Assembly: GCA_011330545.1 (NCBI GenBank)
Contig: DRQI01000011.1
Coordinates: 1 to 5,659, forward strand
Direction of reading: 5' to 3'
Source of the DNA: Flavobacteriia bacterium
GTDB lineage: Bacteria > Bacteroidota > Bacteroidia > Flavobacteriales > Flavobacteriaceae
DNA: 5,659 bases
Shown: in pieces, positions 1 to 5,659 of the stretch
Layout: each line of letters starts with the position of its first letter
Numbering within the stretch: the first letter of the stretch is position 1
Notes under the pieces: generated by a model
Seen by the model: only the letters and a program-made list of their open reading frames with translations
Databases searched by the model: none
What the model was told of the DNA's origin: nothing
Made by a program: the position numbers and the translations under genes

Positions 1-3000
1 AAACGAATAAATTTCCGGCCACCAAAATATCTTTTTTTCCATCACGGGTAAAGTCATCAGTAATGATGGCATTGATGGATGAAAATTGTGCTTCAGCAGG
101 CAATGGTGTACTTTTAAAGGTACCGTTCCCTACATTTTCTACATATAGAGAGGCAAAGGTTTGTGCCTTGTAATGGAGTCCGTTTTCTAACTTATCCTCT
201 GTATAAATAGCTACCAAATCGGCATTTGCAAACTTTTTATAGTTTTCAAATTTCTTTTCAATTGCCGGAATTTGTTGCGAAGAACACTGCCTGCCTCGTA
301 CCGGAAGCTGTCTTTTTCCTTCGTAGTAACCCAATACAATATCCAATCGGTTATTGTTGTCAAAATCATTGGCATAGACATCAAAGGTTTTTTCGGGCGA
401 GGCTTTGTATTTATAATTCAGGCCTAAATTGCCCACTATAAAATCGTCATCGCCGTCATTGTCAAGGTCGGTTTTTTCAATGCTATACCACCAACCGACA
501 GTATTTTTCAGGTTCTTTTGGGCGGTAACATTTTTAAAAGTAGCCTTGTCATTTTCGAGAAAAGTAATCGGCATCCATTCACCCACAACAATAATATCTT
601 GGTCATTGTCATTATCAAAATCGATGGCGATGGCATCGGTTGCCAATCCTAAGGCTGTAAATGCCGGTGAATTGCCGGTAACATCTTTAAAACGTACATG
701 ACTAGTGGTACTGATATTTTCTAACAGATGGCTTGTGGGCGGAGTAGGATATTGTTGCGGCACCAACCGGCTCATTACAAACAAATCTAAATCGCCATCA
801 TTGTCAAAATCTATCGGAATGGCTTTTGAACCGCTTTCATAAAATTGTGGTATGGCAGTCTTACTTTTGGTAAAATTTCCTTTTCCGTCATTGATATAAA
901 TCCTGTCTTGGTACACGCTTGTATTGGCAGCAAATTCATTGCCGCCACTTACCACATATAAGTCTAAATCACCGTCTTTATCTGCATCAAAAAAGAGTCC
1001 GTCTAGGTCTTCATAATTGCGTTCATTTTCAAATAGCTGTTCATTAGAGGGTGAAAACCGCCCTGTTTTATTTTGTAAATAGAGCGCCCCTGCTTGTTTA
1101 AGTGCCCCGCCTATCCAAAAATCGTCTAAGCCGTCGCCATTTACATCACCTACGGTAATTCCCGGGCCGAATTGCGACATTTTATGAGGTAATAATGGCT
1201 CTTTAGAATAGTCAAAGTATTCATTTTCTTTATGTTGGAAGCCTATATTAAGTGTAGCGGTAATGTCTTTAAATATTTTTTTTGCTGTTAAATACCGATT
1301 TTTGAAAGCACTTTTTGTTGCGTTTTTATAGTCTAAGGTTAAATTTTGATTGGTTTTTATATTCGTTAGTTTTTGTTTGGCGCCGTCTGTCCATTGAACG
1401 ATAAGCGAATCTACAGTAGGATGGTTTTGCACTCCGAAATACAAAAATGGTGCTACCGAAGATTGATATCCCCGTGTCAGCATCAATTCGGCTACTTGTA
1501 AGTTGCCATTGGTATAAATGGATACGATGTTGCCAATTCCTAACCGGTTTTGTTTTACACCTTTAAAGTTAATTTTGAGATAATGTGTATTTTTTGAGTT
1601 TTCTGAGGTGTTTTCATAAAAGTTGGCTTCGGCATCAATATTATTTACTACCAAATCTAAATCGCCGTCATTGTCAAAATCGGCATAGGCCGCACCGTTA
1701 GAAAAGTTTTTGGTATTGAGGCCCCAATCACTACTCTTATTGGTAAAAGTTAAATCTCTATTGTTGTGAAACAGATAATTTTCTAAGGGTTCTGAAGGCA
1801 TTTTTTCGATAATTCTAAAATCCTTTTTTGTAGGATTGGCATCCGATTCAAAATACGTACTCTTTTTAAATTGATTAAAAAAATCTTTGTTATGGATATC
1901 CCTTCGGGTACCGTTTGAAACAAATAAATCTTTATAGCCGTCATTGTCAAAATCGGCAAATAAGGCTGCCCAGCTCCAATCGGTAGATTTTACGCCTGCA
2001 TAAGCGGCAATATTGCTAAAAACAGGAAGGCTGTCATTTTTAAAACCGCGATTTAGTTGTAGGGTATTGTACATGTATTGGTGGTGTAAGCCCAAATCTA
2101 TAATTTCTTGAAAATTATGCGGATTCATACTTGCCATATTCTCTTTAGAGCGTTTGTGTGAACTCGGAGACATGTCTAATTGTGCGATGTCAAACAAACC
2201 GTCATTGTTAAAATCGGCAATATCGGTACCCATTCCGTAAAAAGATGTCTGGTGGGTAACTTCCTTGCTTTTTTCTGAAAATGTTCCGTTTTTGTTATTA
2301 AAATAGATAAAATCAGGGCTGGCAAAGTCATTTGAAACATAAATATCTTTGTACCCGTCATTGTTTATATCTGAAACGCTCACCCCAATACTTAAGCCAA
2401 AAGACAGTAAGCCCGCTTCTTTAGTAACATCTGTAAAGGTTTGGTCGCCATTATTTTTATAGAAATGGCTTGACGATTCGTATACAGGATTTCTCAATAA
2501 TGATGCGTAATAAGCAACAGGGGTTTTAAAATGGGTTATCGGGTAATTGATGACATAGAGGTCTAAATCGCCATCATTGTCATAATCAAAAAAGACACTT
2601 TGCTCTGAACGGCCCTTATCTGCAATACCATATTTTTCAGCTTCTTCTTTAAAAACAGGAATGCCGTCTTTATTGATTCCTTGGTTTACCAATAATTTAT
2701 TAGTGTATGGAGGTGTTTTTCCGCCTACACTTACGTAAATATCTAACAAACCGTCATTATTAATATCGATAGTAGTAGTACCCGTAGACCAAACATTTGG
2801 CAAAGCCGTATTAGATATTTTTGTAACTTCTTTAAATTGTAATTTTCCTTGATTTAGGTACAGCTGATTGCCTACCATGTTTCCGGTAAAATAGATATCA
2901 GTAAGGTTGTCATTGTTAAAATCTCCTACAGAAACGCCCCCTCCCATATAAATGTATTGAAAAGTAAAATAATTTAAGGCTTCGGTTTCAACCAATTTAT

Positions 3001-3154
3001 TGTTAAAATGTATGTGGGTACTCGATGACTTTTTTTGTTGGAATAATTTTGTACCGCCTTTTTTTAGCGCCTCTTTATCAGTACAAGAAATAATTAAAAA
3101 TAGAAGTGAGGATAAAAACCATTTTCCAACAAGAATTTTCTGTAAAGAATTCAT
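1..3154 (-). CDS. FG-GAP/VCBS repeat lipoprotein with ASPIC/UnbV domain (CRTAC1-like), 3' end beyond the left edge
   Basis: The frame opens at an ATG (3154-3152) and stays open for 1051 codons to the left edge with no stop. Residues 1-24 form a lipoprotein signal: basic start, hydrophobic stretch and lipobox LIISC, with Cys24 as the lipidated residue, followed by TDKEA, which resembles a Bacteroidota surface-export signal. Fourteen DxDxDGxxD-like motifs begin at residues 78, 130, 190, 262, 314, 401, 492, 670, 723, 782, 845, 896, 930 and 1034; such loops bind calcium in FG-GAP/VCBS beta-propellers. Between the two sets of seven, residues about 536-608 match ASPIC/UnbV (NRLGIGNIV, RGYQSS, LYFGV, VQWTDG). 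Late segments GWWYS (887-891), VGNLGLNYKYKAS (907-919) and PVRGRQCSSQQ (951-961) recall the roughly 1100-residue flavobacterial VCBS proteins often found beside SusC/SusD, so perhaps 40-60 residues are missing. No enzymatic function is evident. Surface binding or adhesion is inferred. The gene has its own candidate promoter and follows a terminator, so it may be a separate transcription unit from susCD. Confidence 0.93.
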   Translation of the reverse strand, partial: MNSLQKILVGKWFLSSLLFLIISCTDKEALKKGGTKLFQQKKSSSTHIHFNNKLVETEALNYFTFQYIYMGGGVSVGDFNNDNLTDIYFTGNMVGNQLYLNQGKLQFKEVTKISNTALPNVWSTGTTTIDINNDGLLDIYVSVGGKTPPYTNKLLVNQGINKDGIPVFKEEAEKYGIADKGRSEQSVFFDYDNDGDLDLYVINYPITHFKTPVAYYASLLRNPVYESSSHFYKNNGDQTFTDVTKEAGLLSFGLSIGVSVSDINNDGYKDIYVSNDFASPDFIYFNNKNGTFSEKSKEVTHQTSFYGMGTDIADFNNDGLFDIAQLDMSPSSHKRSKENMASMNPHNFQEIIDLGLHHQYMYNTLQLNRGFKNDSLPVFSNIAAYAGVKSTDWSWAALFADFDNDGYKDLFVSNGTRRDIHNKDFFNQFKKSTYFESDANPTKKDFRIIEKMPSEPLENYLFHNNRDLTFTNKSSDWGLNTKNFSNGAAYADFDNDGDLDLVVNNIDAEANFYENTSENSKNTHYLKINFKGVKQNRLGIGNIVSIYTNGNLQVAELMLTRGYQSSVAPFLYFGVQNHPTVDSLIVQWTDGAKQKLTNIKTNQNLTLDYKNATKSAFKNRYLTAKKIFKDITATLNIGFQHKENEYFDYSKEPLLPHKMSQFGPGITVGDVNGDGLDDFWIGGALKQAGALYLQNKTGRFSPSNEQLFENERNYEDLDGLFFDADKDGDLDLYVVSGGNEFAANTSVYQDRIYINDGKGNFTKSKTAIPQFYESGSKAIPIDFDNDGDLDLFVMSRLVPQQYPTPPTSHLLENISTTSHVRFKDVTGNSPAFTALGLATDAIAIDFDNDNDQDIIVVGEWMPITFLENDKATFKNVTAQKNLKNTVGWWYSIEKTDLDNDGDDDFIVGNLGLNYKYKASPEKTFDVYANDFDNNNRLDIVLGYYEGKRQLPVRGRQCSSQQIPAIEKKFENYKKFANADLVAIYTEDKLENGLHYKAQTFASLYVENVGNGTFKSTPLPAEAQFSSINAIITDDFTRDGKKDILVAGNLFV
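29..1147 (-). repeat. C-terminal set of seven aspartate-rich FG-GAP/VCBS motifs
   Basis: A second set follows the ASPIC/UnbV domain, with motifs at residues 670-678 (DVNGDGLDD), 723-731 (DADKDGDLD), 782-790 (DFDNDGDLD), 845-853 (DFDNDNDQD), 896-904 (DLDNDGDDD), 930-938 (DFDNNNRLD) and 1034-1042 (DFTRDGKKD). These are less regular than the first set: two lack the central DG, and the last has Arg in place of an acidic or amide residue. The gap of 104 residues between the last two contains the PVRGRQCSSQQ block, which looks like an insertion in a blade. More motifs could lie beyond the window edge. Confidence 0.8.
1655..2923 (-). repeat. N-terminal set of seven aspartate-rich FG-GAP/VCBS motifs
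   Basis: This segment of the large lipoprotein gene encodes seven calcium-loop-like motifs at residues 78-86 (DFNNDNLTD), 130-138 (DINNDGLLD), 190-198 (DYDNDGDLD), 262-270 (DINNDGYKD), 314-322 (DFNNDGLFD), 401-409 (DFDNDGYKD) and 492-500 (DFDNDGDLD). Spacing is 52 to 91 residues, and most motifs are followed by a hydrophobic strand such as IYV or LFV, as expected for propeller blades. Six of the seven keep the central DG; the first has DN. Seven motifs would fit one seven-bladed propeller, but that is inference from the count. Confidence 0.85.
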
Positions 3155-3181
3155 TAAAACTATTCTTAAAATTAGAAATTA

Positions 3182-3215
3182 CAAAGGTAACGAATAATAC
3201 CGTTTATCACTAAAA
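3182..3215 (-). promoter_or_regulatory. Candidate Bacteroidota-type promoter for the FG-GAP lipoprotein gene
   Basis: On the minus strand, TACCTTTG (3189-3182) matches the Bacteroidota -7 consensus TAnnTTTG exactly. A TTTTA (3215-3211) sits about 21 bases upstream, near where the -33 TTTG element is expected, though it is imperfect. The box ends 27 bases before the ATG at 3154, which would give a leader of roughly 20 bases. No convincing Shine-Dalgarno sequence precedes the ATG, as is common in this phylum. The match was found by eye; transcription-start data would settle it. Confidence 0.55.
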
Positions 3216-3240
3216 GCCACCCGCTAATAAGGGGTTTTTC

Positions 3241-3260
3241 AATAGAATTCTAAAATAGAA
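3241..3260. repeat. Short direct repeat with an overlapping palindrome upstream of the promoter
   Basis: The 7-mer AATAGAA occurs at 3241-3247 and 3254-3260, separated by 6 bases, and a perfect 10-base palindrome TAGAATTCTA lies at 3243-3252. The site is about 30 bases upstream of the candidate -33 element, where an activator could bind. In DNA this AT-rich such short repeats also arise by chance, so an operator role is only a possibility. Confidence 0.3.
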
Positions 3261-3310
3261 ACGAGCCACACCTAATGTAATGCCACCGTTTTATTTTTTT
3301 TCTGGGAAAC

Positions 3311-3344
3311 AAAAAACTGACTTCTAAAAAAAAGCCAGTTTTTT
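3311..3344 (-). terminator. Probable Rho-independent terminator after susD
   Basis: AAAAAACTG (3311-3319) and CAGTTTTTT (3336-3344) are perfect 9-base complements. After one A/C mismatch the stem continues with CTT/AAG around an 8-base loop. Read on the minus strand the hairpin starts about 22 bases after the susD stop codon, and its downstream arm ends in a run of six T. It should end the susCD transcript. The stem is symmetric with A and T runs on both sides, so it could also work on the plus strand, but no plus-strand gene is seen. The stem is AT-rich, so it may be only moderately efficient. Confidence 0.65.
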
Positions 3345-3365
3345 ATTCAAATAACTAATTCAAAT

Positions 3366-4874
3366 CTAATACCCTGGGTTTTGGTCAGCAGAGGATAATG
3401 ATAAATTGGTGTCAAATTCTTTTTGAGGAATTGGCAATAAATAGTGTTTTGACGGGTCGAATTTGCTTCCGAGAACGTCTTCTATCATTCCCCATCGCAT
3501 TAAATCAGGAAAACGAGACTGTTCGCCGGCAAGTTCAACCCTACGTTCGTGTACCAACGCGGCAAATACTTCTGCTTTGGTGGTTACAGGAAAGGTGGCA
3601 TCCATAGCGGCAGTGCCGTAATTGGGCATATTTACCCTATCCCTTACTTGGTTCATCAAACTAACTGCAGTTGCAATATTACCCAACTCGTTTTCTACCT
3701 CTGCAGCCATTAATAATACATCGGCATAACGCAGTACCCTGTGATTGATATCAGAAAGGCCATTCAAGTCAGAATTGTCTTGCCCGTAGGTTTTTTGATA
3801 TTTTCTCCAAAAAGCATTGACACTACCCAATTGTGCAGCGGTTACTGTATTGGCACCACCGATGCCATACGAATCTCCTGCTGTAAAAAAACTAGCACTA
3901 AACCTTGGGTCGCCGGCTTCAAATTCGTCTAATAATTCTTGTGATGGGTCATTATTGTGAAAACCACCCAATCCGCCATATTCTGCAGACCTAAATGAGG
4001 TTTCGGTAAAGCCATTGTCTTGTCCGCCCCAATCTACATAGGCCCAAGGATTGCCTCCTTGATACGTAAACCTTACTTCGAAAATCGATTCTGAATTATT
4101 TTCAGTTTCTGTTTTATAGTTGTCAAAATAATCGGGAGTTAACGAAAATTCACCACTATTGATTACTTTGTCGAAGGCTGTTTTAGCCATGGCATAATCT
4201 TTTCTGTAGAGATAAAATTTTCCTAATAGGGCATTGGCCGAACCTTTGGTGGCCCTGCCGGGCTCTTCGGTAGATTTTGTTCTTAATTTTTCGGCAGCAT
4301 CTGTCAAATCACTAACAATTAAGGCATAAACATCTTCTTTTGGTGATTTTGATTGCCCGTTAGGACTCACTTCTGCAGTGGTATATAACGGAATATCCCC
4401 AAAGCGTTCTACTAATAAGAAATAATAAAAAGCCCTTAAAAATTTGGCTTCGCCAATAAATTTATCTTTTAGTTCTTGTGAAGCTACACTTTCTTCCAAA
4501 AGGTTAATATTATCTTGGTGGTCAAGAATAAAATTAGCCCTTGAAATACCGTTATAGGCATTTTTCCAATATAAAAAGATATCGTTGTTGCTTGCCGTAA
4601 AGGTATAATTGATAAAATCTAAGAGATCGGGCGTGCCGCGTTGTGTTTGTGCATCATCTCCCATATAGTCATACATATAAAACAAATACCTGCCGTATAA
4701 TCCTTGTGACTGTAGAGGAGAATAGGTACCGTTCATGGTTTGTTGTAATTCTGCTAATGTTTTAGGAAACGTTTCAGAAGAAATCCCTGAGCCGTTTGAA
4801 AGTTCTAAATCATCCGTTTTACACGAATTAATCAGAAATATAAAAGCAGCGAGGGTTAAAATATATTTTTTCAT
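3366..4874 (-). CDS. SusD/RagB family nutrient-binding outer-membrane lipoprotein
   Basis: This is a complete 502-residue protein, a usual length for the family. SusD proteins are surface lipoproteins that capture an oligomeric substrate and act as the lid of their SusC partner. Residues 1-18 form a lipoprotein signal with lipobox LINSC (Cys18), and the KTDD that follows resembles a surface-export signal. The family hallmark GEAKFLRAFYYFLLVERFG (141-159) is present. Helical TPR-like segments follow (about 206-245: GSANALLGKFYLYRKDYAMA), then the conserved C-terminal blocks LRYADVLLMAAEVENELG (381-398), VHERRVELAGE (441-451), YLLPIPQKEFDTN (478-490) and the terminal QNPGY. The start ATG lies 18 bases after the susC stop, so the two are almost certainly cotranscribed; the leader is AT-rich with no clear Shine-Dalgarno sequence. 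A terminator follows. The substrate (glycan or peptide) cannot be judged from SusD sequence alone, and no degradative enzyme is in view. Confidence 0.96.
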   Translation of the reverse strand: MKKYILTLAAFIFLINSCKTDDLELSNGSGISSETFPKTLAELQQTMNGTYSPLQSQGLYGRYLFYMYDYMGDDAQTQRGTPDLLDFINYTFTASNNDIFLYWKNAYNGISRANFILDHQDNINLLEESVASQELKDKFIGEAKFLRAFYYFLLVERFGDIPLYTTAEVSPNGQSKSPKEDVYALIVSDLTDAAEKLRTKSTEEPGRATKGSANALLGKFYLYRKDYAMAKTAFDKVINSGEFSLTPDYFDNYKTETENNSESIFEVRFTYQGGNPWAYVDWGGQDNGFTETSFRSAEYGGLGGFHNNDPSQELLDEFEAGDPRFSASFFTAGDSYGIGGANTVTAAQLGSVNAFWRKYQKTYGQDNSDLNGLSDINHRVLRYADVLLMAAEVENELGNIATAVSLMNQVRDRVNMPNYGTAAMDATFPVTTKAEVFAALVHERRVELAGEQSRFPDLMRWGMIEDVLGSKFDPSKHYLLPIPQKEFDTNLSLSSADQNPGY

Positions 4875-4892
4875 AATTTAAAAAGTTAAAAA

Positions 4893-5659
4893 TTAAAATG
4901 TTATTTGCAGGCCGGCTACAAAAGACCTAGACAGAGGGTATTGCCCTCTATCAACACCCAGTTCACTATTTTGGTCACCGGTAACAGCTCCAATACCCAA
5001 TGAAGGGCCTACTTCAGGGTCATAACCTGAATAGTTAGTTATCGTAAATAAGTTTTGTGCACTTATATATATTCTAAATTTCGTTATAGAACCACCGGCA
5101 ATGTTTTGTAAGGTAGACGATGGTAAACTATATCCTAATGAGGTGTTTTTAAGCCTAAAATAGGAACCGTCTTCAACATATCTGTTTGAGACTCTGGCAT
5201 TGTCATTAGGGTCATTTAATACAGCTCTAGGCTGTGTGGTTGACGGGTTTGTTGGTGTCCACCTGTTTAAGACTGCCGTACCGGCATTTGAAAGTTGGGC
5301 AGCTCCGTCTAAATAATAACGGGTAGCATTAAATATTTCATTGCCTGATACTCCTGTAAATAAAATGGTCAGGTCGAAATTTTTATAATTTCCGTCAAGC
5401 GAGATCCCATACGTAATATCCGGAAAAGGATCGCCTAATACAACCCTGTCATCACCATCAATAGTACCATCACCATTGACATCTTTAAAACGGATATCAC
5501 CGGGGGCGGCATTATTTTGAGTAGCAGCGGCATCAACTTCTGCTTGGTTTTGAAAGATACCATCGGTTTGCCATCCGTAAAAATGCCAGAGGGTTTCTCC
5601 TTCGGCTATTCTTGAAATAGGCCCGTTTGCCAATACATTGGGTTTATTGCCATTAAACA
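4893..5659 (-). CDS. SusC/RagA family TonB-linked outer-membrane transporter, C-terminal part (5' end beyond the right edge)
   Basis: The last 254 residues of a protein that in this family is about 1000 residues long. SusC proteins are 22-strand beta-barrels that import substrate captured by SusD, driven by TonB. The frame is open from the right edge, so the true start is outside the window; the TTG at 5633 lies inside the coding region (preceding residues FNGNKPNV fit the family) and is not a start. Recognisable SusC C-terminal blocks, counted from the first whole codon, are ETLWHFYGWQTDGIFQ (about 21-36), DIRFKDVNGDGTIDGDD (54-70) followed by GDPFPDITYG, YFRLKNTSLGYSLP (166-179), FRIYISAQNLFTITNYSGYD (194-213) and GVDRGQYPLSRSF (234-246). 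The protein ends in a barrel strand with terminal Phe (GLQITF), the usual outer-membrane assembly signal. It lies directly upstream of susD in the standard order. The plug, TonB box and any signalling extension are out of view, so anti-sigma coupling cannot be assessed. Confidence 0.95.
   Translation of the reverse strand, partial: FNGNKPNVLANGPISRIAEGETLWHFYGWQTDGIFQNQAEVDAAATQNNAAPGDIRFKDVNGDGTIDGDDRVVLGDPFPDITYGISLDGNYKNFDLTILFTGVSGNEIFNATRYYLDGAAQLSNAGTAVLNRWTPTNPSTTQPRAVLNDPNDNARVSNRYVEDGSYFRLKNTSLGYSLPSSTLQNIAGGSITKFRIYISAQNLFTITNYSGYDPEVGPSLGIGAVTGDQNSELGVDRGQYPLSRSFVAGLQITF

Noticed and set aside
226..701. Two short plus-strand frames (71 and 90 codons) with ATG starts
   Set aside because: They lie antisense within the continuous minus-strand FG-GAP gene, show no family features, and their composition is explained by the repeats on the other strand.
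2176..2361. A 61-codon minus-strand frame
   Set aside because: It is a shifted reading of the FG-GAP gene: its start falls inside the codons for the motif DINNDGYKD (residues 262-270), and the true frame is open throughout.
29..2923. Regularly spaced similar sequences as a possible CRISPR array
   Set aside because: The units are protein-coding motifs in one open frame, with unequal spacing of about 100 to 500 bases and imperfect identity.
1..3154. A possible frameshift or pseudogene in the long lipoprotein gene
   Set aside because: Reading from the ATG at 3154 gives exactly 1051 codons to position 2 without any stop, with family motifs in one frame throughout.
3000..3197. A 65-codon plus-strand frame crossing the start of the FG-GAP gene
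   Set aside because: It is antisense to the lipoprotein signal peptide and promoter region and has no recognisable domain or convincing initiation site.
3398..3932. Two plus-strand frames (69 and 63 codons) opposite susD
   Set aside because: Both are antisense to conserved SusD blocks and are shadows of that coding sequence.
5631..5633. TTG as the start of a complete 246-residue protein
   Set aside because: The frame continues upstream to the window edge with residues that fit the SusC family, and a 246-residue piece would lack the plug and most of the barrel.

Overview
The window looks like a chromosomal segment of a member of the Bacteroidota, most likely a marine or environmental Flavobacteriia-type bacterium. 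The evidence is an adjacent SusC/SusD outer-membrane pair, two lipoproteins with aspartate- or lysine-rich residues right after the lipobox cysteine, AT-rich DNA, start codons without clear Shine-Dalgarno sequences, and a match to the Bacteroidota -7 promoter box (TAnnTTTG). All three genes lie on the minus strand, so transcription runs from high to low coordinates.

Layout in transcription order: (1) 5659-4893 holds the C-terminal 254 residues of a SusC/RagA-type TonB-dependent outer-membrane transporter, cut by the right window edge. (2) After an 18-base gap, 4874-3366 holds a complete 502-residue SusD/RagB-type lipoprotein. (3) 3365-3155 is a 211-base intergenic region with a probable Rho-independent terminator just after susD, some short repeats, and a good candidate promoter for the next gene. 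(4) 3154-1 holds one uninterrupted open frame of 1051 codons that runs off the left edge. It encodes a large lipoprotein of the FG-GAP/VCBS plus ASPIC/UnbV (CRTAC1-like) type. This is the largest feature in the window. It has no stop codon inside the window, so a caller that needs both a start and a stop will miss it and report only small false frames across it.

How the genes work together: SusC and SusD form a lidded importer in which SusD captures an oligomeric nutrient (glycan or peptide) at the cell surface and SusC passes it across the outer membrane using TonB energy. The third protein has a lipoprotein signal and 14 aspartate-rich, calcium-loop-like motifs, seven before and seven after the ASPIC/UnbV domain. 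It is probably also at the cell surface and may bind substrate, matrix or partner proteins for the same system. This is inferred from position and architecture; the substrate cannot be read from the window, because there is no glycoside hydrolase, peptidase, sulfatase or regulator in it. I see no RNA gene, mobile element, CRISPR array or attachment site.
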